The notes under the pieces are model-generated. The model ran no database searches and had not been told where the DNA came from. It saw nothing but the letters and a program-made list of their open reading frames with translations. This document shows, one piece after another, positions 28,010 to 36,850 of a stretch of 64,000 bases of DNA. The stretch is from assembly GCF_004768465.1 (NCBI RefSeq), contig NZ_SRMF01000006.1:122310-186309 (forward strand), written 5' to 3'. This stretch comes from Natronospirillum operosum (GTDB taxonomy: Bacteria > Pseudomonadota > Gammaproteobacteria > Pseudomonadales > Natronospirillaceae). The position numbers and the translations under genes are program-made. Numbering within the stretch: the stretch's first letter is position 1; every line of letters starts with the position of its first letter.

Positions 28010-28927
28010 TCACCTCTTGATATCCATGGCGCTGCGGAGCCCGTCCGACAGCAGATTGAAGCACAGCGAAGTCAGAAAGATCATGGCGCCGGGCAATACC
28101 GACACCCAGGGCTGTACATAAAGAGACTGGCGCAGAGTATTGAGCATCAGGCCCCACTCTGCCGCGGGCGGCCTGACCCCGAGCCCCAGAAAGCTGAGGC
28201 CGGCGGCCAGAATCATGCACACCGACACCAGGCTGGTGGCATAGATGAACACCGGACCCAGCACATTGCCCAGGATGTGCACTCTGATGATGGTCAGTGC
28301 ACCGGCCCCGGAGGCGCGCGCGGCTTCGACAAAATCCAGATGCCGCACCGCTGTCGTGACCCCCTCCGCGACCCGGGCAATGGGCGGAATGAAGACCAAT
28401 GTCAGCGACACCATGGCGTTGACAAAACCAGCACCCAGGGCGCCGGAGATGGCAATGGCCAGCAGCACGGCCGGAAAGGCAAAGAAGACATCCGTGGTGC
28501 GCATGATCAGGCTGTTGGCCCAGCCACCGACAAAGCCGGCGGTCACACCCATGGCGGTGCCGATAAAGAATGCGATCAGCACCGGCATGATGCCCATCAC
28601 CAGGCTGTAGCGGCCGCCGTACATCAACCGGGTCAGCATGTCCCGCCCCTGGCCATCGGTACCCAGCCAGTGGCCCGGGGTGCCGATACCTGCCAGCCGG
28701 TTGAGCATCGATCCCTGTGACGGGTTGTACGGTGTCAGCCAGGGCGCCAGCACGGCCAGCAGGATCAATGTCAACAGCACCAGCGCACAGGCCATCGATA
28801 CCGGGTCGCGCAGCAGGCGGTGCAATACCGTCGCCCAGTAGCCGCGAGAACGCGCAATGTCCCTGGCCTGTTCGGCATATTCCTCGACTCGGGACTGCAG
28901 CCCCTGAGGGCCCAAACTCTGGTCCAT
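28010..28927 (-). CDS. Dipeptide-type ABC permease (DppC-like)
   Basis: The 305-residue protein starts best at 28927, where GGAGAGG is properly spaced; an ATG at 28933 is too close to that site. A soluble N terminus of about 45 residues is followed by the OppC_N helix (DPVSMACALVLLTLILLAVLAP) and five more helices. The permease EAA loop is near FVEAARASGAGALTIIRVHILGN. The periplasmic LGTDGQGRDMLTRLMYGGRYSL motif is diagnostic of DppC/OppC. It overlaps no gene but lies two bases from the stop of the DppB-like permease gene. Confidence 0.92.
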   Translation of the reverse strand: MDQSLGPQGLQSRVEEYAEQARDIARSRGYWATVLHRLLRDPVSMACALVLLTLILLAVLAPWLTPYNPSQGSMLNRLAGIGTPGHWLGTDGQGRDMLTRLMYGGRYSLVMGIMPVLIAFFIGTAMGVTAGFVGGWANSLIMRTTDVFFAFPAVLLAIAISGALGAGFVNAMVSLTLVFIPPIARVAEGVTTAVRHLDFVEAARASGAGALTIIRVHILGNVLGPVFIYATSLVSVCMILAAGLSFLGLGVRPPAAEWGLMLNTLRQSLYVQPWVSVLPGAMIFLTSLCFNLLSDGLRSAMDIKR

Positions 28928-28929
28928 GA

Positions 28930-29883
28930 TCATCCTCTCCGAATACGGGGGTCGGCAAAGCTTTGCAGCAGGTCGACCAGCAGGTTGAGGCCGACAAAGA
29001 ACATGGCCAGCACCAGAATCACCCCCTGCAGTAATGGAATGTCACGCTGGAAGATGGCGGTATTGAGCAGATAGCCGGTACCCGGCCAGGAGAACACGGT
29101 CTCCACCAGAATGGAGCCTCCCAGCAGGTAGCCGAACTGCAGTCCCATGACCGCCATGATGGTCGGCGCGGCGTTCTTGCCGACATGGAGGGCGATACGG
29201 GCGCTGCCCATGCCCTTGGCCCGCAGTGCCATGACAAATTCCGAATGCAGAATTTCAGCAACAGCGGCGCGCACCGTGCGCGTCACAATACCCATGGGTA
29301 TGAATGACATGGTAACGGCCGGCAGCACCAGATAGCGCAGGCTGTCCCAGTTCCAGCCCCAGTTGGCGGACCCACCCGAGGCCGCCCCCATGGAAGGCAG
29401 CCAGTCCAGATAGACCGAAAACACCACCACCAGCAACAGGCCCAGCCAGTAGTGCGGAATCGACACCCCGGTAATGGCAATGGCCGTAGCCACGCGGTCG
29501 ATCGGGCCACCGATATGCACAGCGGCCACCACACCCAGCAGGATGCCGATGCCGAAACCCAGCACGGCCGCCGCGCTGGCCAACAACAGCGTATTGCCCA
29601 GGGCGCGCTGAATATCGATCAGCACCGGTCGACCCGTGGCTACCGAAACGCCGAGGTCACCCTGCACAGCACGCCCCAACCAGGAGCCGAACTGCACCAC
29701 CAGGGGGCGATCCATGCCATAGGCCCGGGTTATGGCGGCAACGACTTCCTGCGGCGCATCCGGGGGTATGACCGCAGTCAGCGGGTCGCCCGGTGCCAGA
29801 TGCACCAGCGAGAAACACACCGCCGCGACGGCCAGTGCAATGGGAATGACGTACAGCAGGCGTCTGAACACAAATGACAGCAT
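28930..29883 (-). CDS. Dipeptide-type ABC permease (DppB-like)
   Basis: The 317-residue permease starts at 29883 with AAGGAG eight bases upstream; a start at 29904 is less likely. The first helix MLSFVFRRLLYVIPIALAVAAVCF and the following HLAPGDPL are the DppB/OppB signature. Later features are the GVSIPHYWLGLLLVVVFSVYLDWLP segment and the EAA loop VMALRAKGMGSARIALHVGKNA. It pairs with the DppC-like permease to form the membrane channel. It begins 69 bases after the binding-protein gene. Confidence 0.92.
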   Translation of the reverse strand: MLSFVFRRLLYVIPIALAVAAVCFSLVHLAPGDPLTAVIPPDAPQEVVAAITRAYGMDRPLVVQFGSWLGRAVQGDLGVSVATGRPVLIDIQRALGNTLLLASAAAVLGFGIGILLGVVAAVHIGGPIDRVATAIAITGVSIPHYWLGLLLVVVFSVYLDWLPSMGAASGGSANWGWNWDSLRYLVLPAVTMSFIPMGIVTRTVRAAVAEILHSEFVMALRAKGMGSARIALHVGKNAAPTIMAVMGLQFGYLLGGSILVETVFSWPGTGYLLNTAIFQRDIPLLQGVILVLAMFFVGLNLLVDLLQSFADPRIRRG

Positions 29884-29952
29884 GGGGCGCTCCTTGCGGA
29901 CCACAAGGGACCCCGGTTCCAGTCGAACCGGGGTCGGGTCCTGTTACCGAGG

Positions 29953-31611
29953 TCAGTCAGCCATATGGACCGGGGTCAGGTCCTGGAACCAGCTCTGAGC
30001 CTGCACAAAACCTGCCACTCCAGGCGCCATCGCGCGCGGGCCTGTGTCGTGACCCACGAAGAGGTAGGGTGCGTCCTCCACAATGGCTTCATGCAGCTGC
30101 CGATAAACGCTCAGGTTCTCCTCCGCATCGAAGGTTTCCCGCAGGTCAGCAATCAGCGCATCCACTTCCGAGTTGCTGTAGTAGCCCCAGTTCAGTGAAT
30201 TGGGCGGCGCACTGTTGGTGTCCAGGAAGCGGATGATGGCCGCAAACGGATCATGGGTGGCGAAGGTGATATTGGTCGCATGGGCACCCCGTGATCCGGA
30301 ATGCTCGGCACCCTGTCGCCAGTTGTCGAACAGGCTTTCCCAGACCAGCACTTCGAACTCCACCTCGATACCCACCTGACTCAGTTGCTGCTGGATCAGT
30401 TCGTTCATTTCCTGCGGCTGCATCTGGCCGGAACCGGAGGTGGAGATCAGAATGGTGGCCTCGACCGGGTTGTCAGGGCCGAAACCCGACTCGGCGAGCA
30501 ATGCCATCGCCTGCTCGGGATCATATTCGATGGTGAAATCCGGGTTGCCGAAGGCCGGGTCTCCGGGCAGCAGCAGGCCCTGTGCCGGTACCATGTTGCC
30601 TGCCAGCAGAACCTGAATTTCTTCCCGGTTTACCGCCAGGTTGGCCGCATGGCGAACATTGCGATCCAGCCAGGGCGAGTCTTCCAGAAAGCTGAACTGC
30701 CAGGGCCACAGATGCGGATAGCCGTTGCTGGTGATCTGGAAGCCGCGACTTTCCAGCATGGGCAGGGTGTCGGCCGGCGGGTTTTCGATCCAGTCCACCT
30801 GGCCGGACAACAGCGCGTTGGCGCGTGTGGTCGCTTCCGGGATGGGCACCAGCACTATGCGCTCGGCCTGTGCCATCCGGCTTTCATCCCAGTAATTCGC
30901 ATTGGGCACCAGCACCGCCTGTTCTCGCGGCTCCAGGCTGCTCAGCCTGAAAGGACCGGTGCCGGACGGATCCTGTTCGAAGGCCCCCCAGTCACGACCC
31001 AGCGCTTCCCAGTGCGCCGGGCTGGAGAAGAACATGAACGGCAACTGATTGATCAGCATGCTGTCCGGTGTTTTGGTAGTGATCTCGACGGTGTACTCGT
31101 CAACCTTGCGAATGCTCTCGTAGGCGGGCAGGCGAGCGACGACCTGAGCGGCCTGGCGGGCATCGAACTGAGGTGACGCCTCATCAAATACCTTATCGAA
31201 GTTGAACACCACGGCATCGGCGTTGAAAGGTGACCCATCGTGAAACTCGACACCTTGGCGCAGATTGAAGGTCCAGACCCTGGGGTCTTCTTCACTGACG
31301 CTCCAGGACTCGGCCAGTTGCGGTACCAGAGGTGCTGGCTGGTCGGCCTGCGAAAGGTCCCAACTGACCAGAGCATCATAGAGTGTCATGCCGGTGAAGC
31401 GGACACCTTCGAAGCCCGAGTTGGGCGCCCCGGATGTCAGCGGAATATCGGATGCCGTCATGCCGATGCGGATGGTACCGCCATTGGCGGTGGCCGCCAG
31501 CGGCATCATCAGTATCAACAGACCGGCAGCGACCAGCCTGAGAAACGGTGGCGTACGTACAGAATCGGATTCTGCAACAGCAGCCCCCGAATGGTGGGAT
31601 GAGCTACGCAT
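29953..31611 (-). CDS. Periplasmic substrate-binding protein, SBP_bac_5 (DppA/OppA) family
   Basis: About 552 residues; two adjacent ATGs (31614 and 31611) follow AAGGAG, and the second has the better spacing. After a polar N terminus, the hydrophobic stretch FLRLVAAGLLILMMPLAATANG is a Sec signal. The mature part has family-5 signatures: VRFTGMTLYDALVSWD, LAESWSVSEEDPRVWTFNLRQGVEFHDGSPFNADAVVFNF and a C-terminal YLFVGHD region. Family members bind peptides, nickel, opines or other amides. It is the first gene of the importer operon and faces an AT-rich divergent promoter region shared with the racemase gene. Confidence 0.92.
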   Translation of the reverse strand: MRSSSHHSGAAVAESDSVRTPPFLRLVAAGLLILMMPLAATANGGTIRIGMTASDIPLTSGAPNSGFEGVRFTGMTLYDALVSWDLSQADQPAPLVPQLAESWSVSEEDPRVWTFNLRQGVEFHDGSPFNADAVVFNFDKVFDEASPQFDARQAAQVVARLPAYESIRKVDEYTVEITTKTPDSMLINQLPFMFFSSPAHWEALGRDWGAFEQDPSGTGPFRLSSLEPREQAVLVPNANYWDESRMAQAERIVLVPIPEATTRANALLSGQVDWIENPPADTLPMLESRGFQITSNGYPHLWPWQFSFLEDSPWLDRNVRHAANLAVNREEIQVLLAGNMVPAQGLLLPGDPAFGNPDFTIEYDPEQAMALLAESGFGPDNPVEATILISTSGSGQMQPQEMNELIQQQLSQVGIEVEFEVLVWESLFDNWRQGAEHSGSRGAHATNITFATHDPFAAIIRFLDTNSAPPNSLNWGYYSNSEVDALIADLRETFDAEENLSVYRQLHEAIVEDAPYLFVGHDTGPRAMAPGVAGFVQAQSWFQDLTPVHMAD

Positions 31612-31710
31612 CATTGTTCTCCTTGCGTTGTGGTGAGGGACGGACAGGGTCAAACAGCAACCGAGCCTTGACAGCAAGTAGCACCATTTATGCCAACAAT
31701 ATTTAATTAA

Positions 31711-31723
31711 ATTGTATTCAATA
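31711..31723. promoter_or_regulatory. Candidate GntR operator, copy 1
   Basis: ATTGTATTCAATA is an imperfect palindrome (ATTG..CAAT) of the size bound by FadR/FCD-type GntR proteins. The first 12 bases recur exactly at 31907-31918. It lies about 100 bases upstream of the binding-protein start. Confidence 0.45.
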
Positions 31724-31883
31724 CCTTAGCGTCAATTCTTCACATAAAATGCGAATCCATACTCCGAGAGTCGGACAAAAAGGATCATAGCGTGACAATG
31801 GAGCACAATGCTGGCGCATTTTTGATCAAAATTGCGCCATTTTCGTGCACTGCATATTCAAGATAGACAAAAATTCAGGATGA

Positions 31884-31919
31884 CAATTCATACAATATTG
31901 TTCACTATTGTATTCAATT
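31884..31919. promoter_or_regulatory. Candidate GntR operators, copies 2 and 3
   Basis: CAATTCATACAAT (31884-31896) reads ATTGTATGAATTG on the other strand, and ATTGTATTCAATT (31907-31919) repeats copy 1. The two sites are 10 bases apart and lie 27-62 bases before the GTG start of the racemase gene at 31946. A regulator bound here would overlap the racemase promoter region. The GntR protein at 25216-25905 is the natural candidate. Confidence 0.5.
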
Positions 31920-31945
31920 ATTTATCTTTATTGCTCAGGTGTGCC

Positions 31946-32677
31946 GTGAAAATCAACATCATCAATCCCAATACTTCTGCCAACATGACTCGGCAAATCA
32001 AGCAGGCGGCACAGCAATGGGCCCAGACCACCACCGATATTCGCTGTGTTTCACCCGACGCCGGCACGCCTTCGGTGGAAACCTGCCAGGATGAGGCCAT
32101 TGCTGCCATTGGCGTCATGGAACAGATTCGGGCGGGAGATCATGCGGGTGCAGATGCCCATATTGTGGCCTGTTTCGGTGACCCCGGGCTGGATGCCGCG
32201 CGTGAGCTGGCCTCGGTACCGGTACTGGGCATTGCACAGGCGGCCTTCCAGACCGCGCAGATGCTGGCCAGCCGCTTTGCCGTCATCACGACCGTACCCA
32301 AGGCCACCACCTTCACCCGGCATCTGCTGCGCAAATATGGTGCCGATGCACAGTGTGCGGGTGTCTGGGCGGTAAATATGCCGGTACTGGCGCTGGAGGA
32401 GGATACTGAACACACCTTTCAGACCCTGCGCACTCAGGCCCTGATCTGTATCGACAAGGAGGACGTGGACGCTGTGGTACTGGGCTGTGCCGGCATGACC
32501 GATCTGGCCGACCGGCTGGCGCAGGACCTGGGTATACCGGTCATCGATGGAGTCAGTGTGGCTGTCGGCATGGCAGAAATGCTGGTGCAGCGCCGCCTGC
32601 GCACCAGCACGCGAGGCATTTACGCACCCGTCGCGCCCAAGCCCTACTCGGGCTGGTCTGCGCCGCTGGCCGGATGA
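31946..32677 (+). CDS. Asp/Glu/hydantoin racemase-family protein, probable allantoin racemase
   Basis: The 243-residue protein starts with GTG at 31946 (VKINIINPNTSANMT, the usual family N terminus); the frame runs further upstream but into the operator region. Two catalytic Cys are present: HIVACFGDPGLDAARE (about residue 77) and VVLGCAGMTDLADRL (about 182). The C-terminal YAPVAPKPYSGW segment is typical of the HpxA allantoin racemase/hydantoin racemase group. It would interconvert (S)- and (R)-allantoin for the allantoinase encoded convergently next door, with which it overlaps by 34 bases. Hydantoin racemase activity cannot be excluded. Confidence 0.82.
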   Translation: MKINIINPNTSANMTRQIKQAAQQWAQTTTDIRCVSPDAGTPSVETCQDEAIAAIGVMEQIRAGDHAGADAHIVACFGDPGLDAARELASVPVLGIAQAAFQTAQMLASRFAVITTVPKATTFTRHLLRKYGADAQCAGVWAVNMPVLALEEDTEHTFQTLRTQALICIDKEDVDAVVLGCAGMTDLADRLAQDLGIPVIDGVSVAVGMAEMLVQRRLRTSTRGIYAPVAPKPYSGWSAPLAG

Positions 32678-33588
32678 TGCTGTTGCCAGTGGCGGGCAAT
32701 ATCAATGCGGCGGGTGACCCAGACGCGGTCCTGCTGTTCGATATGATCGAGAAACCGCTGTAACGCCCTGAACCGGCCGGGTCGACCGATCAGGCGACAA
32801 TGCATACCAATGGACAGCATTCTGGGGCGTTCCGCCCCTTCGGCATAGAGCACATCAAAGGCATCGGTCAGATAGCGCAGAAACTGGTCACCGCTGTTGA
32901 ACCCCTGCGGTGATGCAAACCGCATGTCGTTGGTATCCAGTGTATAAGGCACCACCAGATGTTGCCGCGTGCGGTTCTGACTGTCGGTGACCGGAAGCCA
33001 CAATGGCAGGTCATCGCCATAGTAGTCCGAGTCGTACAGACACTGGCTTTCCTCCACCACCAGGCGGCGTGTGTTGGGGCTGTCCCGGCCGGTATACCAG
33101 CCCAGCGGGGGTTCTCCGGTCAGGCGTTCCATCAGGGCCAGCGCCTCGCGCATATGGGCCCGCTCTTCGGCTTCCGGCATGTCCTGATAGTGAATCCAGC
33201 GCAGCCCGTGGCAGGCGATTTCGTGCTGGTAATGCTGGAACGCGGCCACTGCCTCGGGGTTGCGCTGCAGCGCCATGGCCACCCCGAACACGGTCAGCGG
33301 CAACTGGCGGCGTTCGAACTCGCGCAATATGCGCCACAGCCCGGCACGGGACCCGTACTCGTACATGGACTCCATGCTCATGTGGCGGTCCGGGTAGGCA
33401 CTGGCGCCCACTATCTCGGACAGGAAGGTCTCGGAGTGGCTGTCACCGTGCAGCACACAGTTCTCGGCCCCTTCCTCGTAATTCAGTACGAACTGGACGG
33501 CAATCCGCGCTCGCCCGGGCCAGTTGGCTTCGGGCTCATGGCCGGCATAGCCGATCAGGTCACGCGGGTAGGTCGGGGTATAGGCCAT
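32644..33588 (-). CDS. puuE: Allantoinase, polysaccharide-deacetylase type (PuuE)
   Basis: The 314-residue protein is the cofactor-free allantoinase of the carbohydrate-esterase 4 fold, not the metal amidohydrolase AllB. The N-terminal YPRDLIGYAGHEPEANWPG and the NYEEGAENCVLHGD motif are diagnostic of PuuE. Further hallmarks are EIACHGLRWIHYQDM, LGWYTGRDSPNTRRLV and SIGMHCRLIGRPGR. It opens allantoin to allantoate in the cytoplasm. It is the last gene of the rutR-like/aminotransferase/amidohydrolase operon, nine bases after the allantoate amidohydrolase gene. Confidence 0.94.
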   Translation of the reverse strand: MAYTPTYPRDLIGYAGHEPEANWPGRARIAVQFVLNYEEGAENCVLHGDSHSETFLSEIVGASAYPDRHMSMESMYEYGSRAGLWRILREFERRQLPLTVFGVAMALQRNPEAVAAFQHYQHEIACHGLRWIHYQDMPEAEERAHMREALALMERLTGEPPLGWYTGRDSPNTRRLVVEESQCLYDSDYYGDDLPLWLPVTDSQNRTRQHLVVPYTLDTNDMRFASPQGFNSGDQFLRYLTDAFDVLYAEGAERPRMLSIGMHCRLIGRPGRFRALQRFLDHIEQQDRVWVTRRIDIARHWQQHHPASGADQPE

Positions 33589-33597
33589 GGCAACCTC

Positions 33598-34830
33598 TCA
33601 CAGTCCTGCGCGCAACAGCGCCTTTATCACGTTCACGGCCGCCGTCACATCATCAGCAGTCACGCTTTCAGCCGGGTTGTGGCTGATACCGCCGGCACAG
33701 CGCAGAAACAACATGCCCACCGGCAGGATCTCGGCCATGGCCATGGCATCATGCCCGGCACCGCTGGGCAGCCGGAAGTCGGGCTGCCCGGCCTGTGTCA
33801 GCAGACGGGCCAGGCGGTCCTGCAGACCGGCATCGCAGGGCACTGCCCCGGCCTGATGCAGCGCTTCCTGCGTCAGTTCGAGACCGCGCCGCTGCAGCAT
33901 GGGCGCCACTTCGGCCAGCCAGTCCGCCAGCACCTGATCACGCCGCCGGTCATCCTCACTGCGGATATCCAGCGACAGGACCACCCGCCCGGGGATCACA
34001 TTGACGGCCCCCGGCTGCACATCCAGTTGCCCGAAGGTGGCCACGACGCCCTGGTCTCGGGCTCGCTGTTCCATGGCTACCATGATTTCGGCGGCACCTA
34101 TCAGGGCATCCCGGCGCAATGTCATGGGCACGGTACCGGCATGACCGGCCTGGCCGGTGATCGTCAGCCGCAGACGCCGCGCACCATTGATGGAGGTGAC
34201 CACCCCCATGGGCAGCCCCTGATCTTCCAGCACGGGCCCCTGCTCGATATGAAATTCTATGTAGGCAGCCAGGTCGGCCGGATCACGCGCCGCTTCGTGC
34301 ATGCGCTCCGGGTCCAGCCCAAAGGCCACCAGTGCCTCGCCCAGCGAGACTCCTTCGGCATCACGGATATCGTGCCATGCCGGGTCCCAGCGCCCGGTGA
34401 CGGCGCGGCTGCCCAGCAGTGTGGTGCCAAAGCGGGTGCCTTCTTCATCCGCAAAACCGACTATCTCGACCGGCACGGCGGGCTGTTCGCCGGCTGCATG
34501 CAGCTCCTGCAACGCCATCAGGGGCACCAGCACGCCCAGCATGCCATCGTAGCGGCCGGCGTCACGCACGGTATCCAGATGCGAACCCATGACCAGCGCC
34601 GGGCCGGGCTGCCGACCCTCGCAACGACCCCAGAGGTTGCCGGCGGCATCCTCCCAGGTCGCCATGTCCAGTTGGCGCATCCAGGCCGCGACCTGATCAT
34701 TGGCCGCCCGATGCTCGGCACTGAGATAGGTGCGACACAGGTAGTCCGGGCTGTCACTGCAACGGGCCAGTTGATCGGCCCAGTCCAGTACACGCTGGCC
34801 CGATGTCAGATCGGAATGCTCAATGCTCAT
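33598..34830 (-). CDS. Allantoate amidohydrolase (M20 family)
   Basis: The 410-residue M20/M28-type binuclear metallohydrolase has GSHLDTVRDAGRYDGMLGV (metal His and Asp, about residue 81), FADEEGTRFGTTLLGS (Glu pair, about 128), IEFHIEQGPVLE (about 192) and the C-terminal LPSGAGHDAMAMA. These match AllC-type allantoate amidohydrolases; N-carbamoyl-amino-acid hydrolases and ureidoglycolate hydrolases of the same family are alternatives. The neighbours (allantoinase downstream, ureidoglycine-type aminotransferase upstream with a four-base overlap) make allantoate to ureidoglycine the likely reaction. Confidence 0.9.
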   Translation of the reverse strand: MSIEHSDLTSGQRVLDWADQLARCSDSPDYLCRTYLSAEHRAANDQVAAWMRQLDMATWEDAAGNLWGRCEGRQPGPALVMGSHLDTVRDAGRYDGMLGVLVPLMALQELHAAGEQPAVPVEIVGFADEEGTRFGTTLLGSRAVTGRWDPAWHDIRDAEGVSLGEALVAFGLDPERMHEAARDPADLAAYIEFHIEQGPVLEDQGLPMGVVTSINGARRLRLTITGQAGHAGTVPMTLRRDALIGAAEIMVAMEQRARDQGVVATFGQLDVQPGAVNVIPGRVVLSLDIRSEDDRRRDQVLADWLAEVAPMLQRRGLELTQEALHQAGAVPCDAGLQDRLARLLTQAGQPDFRLPSGAGHDAMAMAEILPVGMLFLRCAGGISHNPAESVTADDVTAAVNVIKALLRAGL

Positions 34831-36083
34831 TGTACTGCGCCCTCCTCTGCCCGTTGATAAATCGCGTATGCCGCATCCACACCGCCGCCCTGAGGGCAGG
34901 CGTGGCCCTGGCGACGCAATACCTGCTCCAGCGCCGCCAGCGTCATCAGCACACAGTCCTGGCGGGCGTTGTAGCCCATGGTACCGATGCGCCAGATCTT
35001 GCCTTTCAGCGGGCCGAAGGAACTGCCGATTTCGATGCCCCAGTCCTGCAGCAGCGCCGCCCGCACGGCTTCACCGTCGAGGGCCTCGGGAATACGGACG
35101 CCGACAATGTTGTTCATGCGTGTGGACTGGTCGCCATAGAGCGCCAGCCCCAGGCCTTCAACGCCGGCGGCCATGGCATTGCCATGCAGCCGGTGGCGGC
35201 TGACTGCGGCGGCCAGGCCTTCCTCGACCGCAATACGCCCGGCTTCATAGGCCGCATACAGCATGGTGCTGGCTTCGGTGTGGTGGTTGAGTCGACGCTC
35301 ACCCCAGTAGTCCATGATCATCGGCAGGTCGAAATAGTTCGAGCCGATGCGCGGGCCCGCTTGCGGCTGGTCCTGTGTATCGCGGATGCCGGCCTCGACA
35401 TGGCGCCGCCTGTTGACCCGCTCGACAAAAGCCGGGCTGAGTGTGATCGGCGCCACCCCGGGCGGCCCGGCCAGGCATTTCTGCAGGCCACAGGTTACGG
35501 CGTCAAGCTGCCACTCGCCGGTGGGCAGCGTATTGCCCACAATGGATGCGGTCGCATCACACACCAGCAGGGCGTCATGCTGGTGGCAGAGGTCACCCCA
35601 GCCGGCCAGCGGCTGCAGCATGGTGGTCGAGGTGTCACCCTGCACCGTGGCCACCAGACTCGGGCGTACGGTTTTCAGGGCGGTTTCGAGTTGTTCCAGG
35701 GTGCAGACCTGCCCCCAGGGGATATCGATCGTATGCACCTCGGCGCCGGCGCGCTCGGCAATTTCGGTCAGCAGATGACCGAAACGCCCCATCACCGGCA
35801 CCAGTACCCGCTCCCCGGGCTCAATGGCCGAGATCACTACGGCCTCGATACCGGCACGGGCAGTACCGTCAATCAGCAGGGTCTGCGCATAGTCACACTC
35901 GAACACGGCCCGATAGACGGCCATGGTCTGGTTCATGTAGCGGGTCATCACCGGATCGAACTGGCCCACCAGGGGCGCTGCCATGGCCCGGTGAATGCGC
36001 GGGTCGGCGTTGATCGGGCCCGGCCCCATCAGCAGGCGGGCCGGCGGGTCCAGCGGCGGAAACGAGTGCGACGATGACGACAT
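34827..36083 (-). CDS. Class V aminotransferase, (S)-ureidoglycine-glyoxylate type (PucG-like)
   Basis: The 418-residue PLP enzyme starts at 36083 after GAGAGGA; the longer upstream frame is not conserved sequence. Motifs: LLMGPGPINADPRIHRAM at the N terminus, VCDATASIVGNTLP with the PLP Asp, and the PLP Lys in TCGLQKCLAGPPGVAP (about residue 205). Alanine-glyoxylate and serine-glyoxylate aminotransferases share this fold. In purine clusters the close relative PucG transfers the amino group of ureidoglycine to glyoxylate, giving oxalurate and glycine. The context with allantoate amidohydrolase supports that role. It lies 19 bases after the TetR gene in the same operon. Confidence 0.86.
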   Translation of the reverse strand: MSSSSHSFPPLDPPARLLMGPGPINADPRIHRAMAAPLVGQFDPVMTRYMNQTMAVYRAVFECDYAQTLLIDGTARAGIEAVVISAIEPGERVLVPVMGRFGHLLTEIAERAGAEVHTIDIPWGQVCTLEQLETALKTVRPSLVATVQGDTSTTMLQPLAGWGDLCHQHDALLVCDATASIVGNTLPTGEWQLDAVTCGLQKCLAGPPGVAPITLSPAFVERVNRRRHVEAGIRDTQDQPQAGPRIGSNYFDLPMIMDYWGERRLNHHTEASTMLYAAYEAGRIAVEEGLAAAVSRHRLHGNAMAAGVEGLGLALYGDQSTRMNNIVGVRIPEALDGEAVRAALLQDWGIEIGSSFGPLKGKIWRIGTMGYNARQDCVLMTLAALEQVLRRQGHACPQGGGVDAAYAIYQRAEEGAVQ

Positions 36084-36102
36084 GCAGTTCAATCCTCTCT
36101 GT

Positions 36103-36762
36103 TCAGGGTCGGGCGGGTGCCTGGTCGGCCTGACCGGAGCGCGCCGGCGGTTCCAGGCCACAGCCACGCAATATAATGGTGCTGACACAGTCACCGATGT
36201 GGTCGATGTCCTGTGCCTCGTACTCGCCCCGGTTCATGACGGTCAGCACCTGGGTTTCGAAATCGGCGTAGTGCTGGGTTGTGGCCCAGATCATGAATAT
36301 CAGTTGCACCGGGTCGACCGGGTGCATGCGGCCCTCGGCGATCCACTGCTCAATGACGGTGGCTCGATCCCGCACCCAGTTGCGCAGGTACTGGCGCAGA
36401 TAGTCCTTGTGGTGCGGCGCACCCTGAATGATCTCCATGGCGAAAATCCGCGACGCGCGCGGGTTGAGCACGCTCTGCTCGATCTTGGCGCGGATGAAAT
36501 GATCCAGCACTTCGGCCGGGTCATCCTCTGCCGTGGCCCGGTTGAAGACATCATTCCAACTGCGCGTAATGCGCCCCAGCACAGCAGTGTACAGGTTCAC
36601 CTTGTTGGAGAAATAGTACACCACATTGGCCTTGGGTAGCCCAGCCCGGTCGGCCACGTTCTGAATGGTGGTGCCCTTGAAACCGTGCAGGCCGAACTCT
36701 TCTTCGGCGGCCTGCAGGATGCGTTGCTGATTGTCTTTCCGAGTCTGCTGTCTCTTGTTCAC
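36103..36762 (-). CDS. RutR-like TetR-family regulator
   Basis: The 219-residue repressor starts with GTG at 36762. The helix-turn-helix is AEEEFGLHGFKGTTIQNVADRAGLPKANVVYYFSNK. The C-terminal domain matches the RutR type closely: NPRASRIFAMEIIQGAPHHKDYL and PVDPVQLIFMIWATTQHYADFETQV. E. coli RutR senses uracil and thymine and binds TTGACCANNTGGTCAA. Boxes of that form occur before several purine operons in this window and just before this gene, so it is probably the master regulator, including of itself. Whether it senses a pyrimidine or a purine metabolite is unknown. It lies between an importer and the ureide-degrading genes on one strand. Confidence 0.9.
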   Translation of the reverse strand: MNKRQQTRKDNQQRILQAAEEEFGLHGFKGTTIQNVADRAGLPKANVVYYFSNKVNLYTAVLGRITRSWNDVFNRATAEDDPAEVLDHFIRAKIEQSVLNPRASRIFAMEIIQGAPHHKDYLRQYLRNWVRDRATVIEQWIAEGRMHPVDPVQLIFMIWATTQHYADFETQVLTVMNRGEYEAQDIDHIGDCVSTIILRGCGLEPPARSGQADQAPARP

Positions 36763-36766
36763 ACTG

Positions 36767-36811
36767 GGCTCATCTGGTCAGAATGCCGGGCCAATATAAC
36801 CGCATGGTCAG
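36767..36811. promoter_or_regulatory. Two partial RutR-like boxes before the regulator gene
   Basis: The 14-base core at 36767-36780 has one perfect half (TGGTCA) and lies four bases from the GTG start, over the ribosome site; it matches 9 of 12 core positions. A second site, ATAACCGCATGGTCAG (36796-36811), matches 10 of 14. Together they suggest autoregulation, but each is weak alone. Confidence 0.35.
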
Positions 36812-36850
36812 ACTTTGCAATGCTCTCAGCCGGTCGGGCACGAACCCGCC

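Larger units (their letters stand above)
31612..31945. other. AT-rich divergent promoter region between importer and racemase genes
   Basis: This 334-base gap is conspicuously AT-rich against GC-rich surroundings, especially 31690-31930. It holds no gene that I can support. It carries three copies of an ATTGTATTCAAT-like element, listed separately, and a perfect 10-base palindrome ACAATATTGT (31893-31902). The arrangement fits a two-way control region for the importer operon and the racemase gene. Confidence 0.75.
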
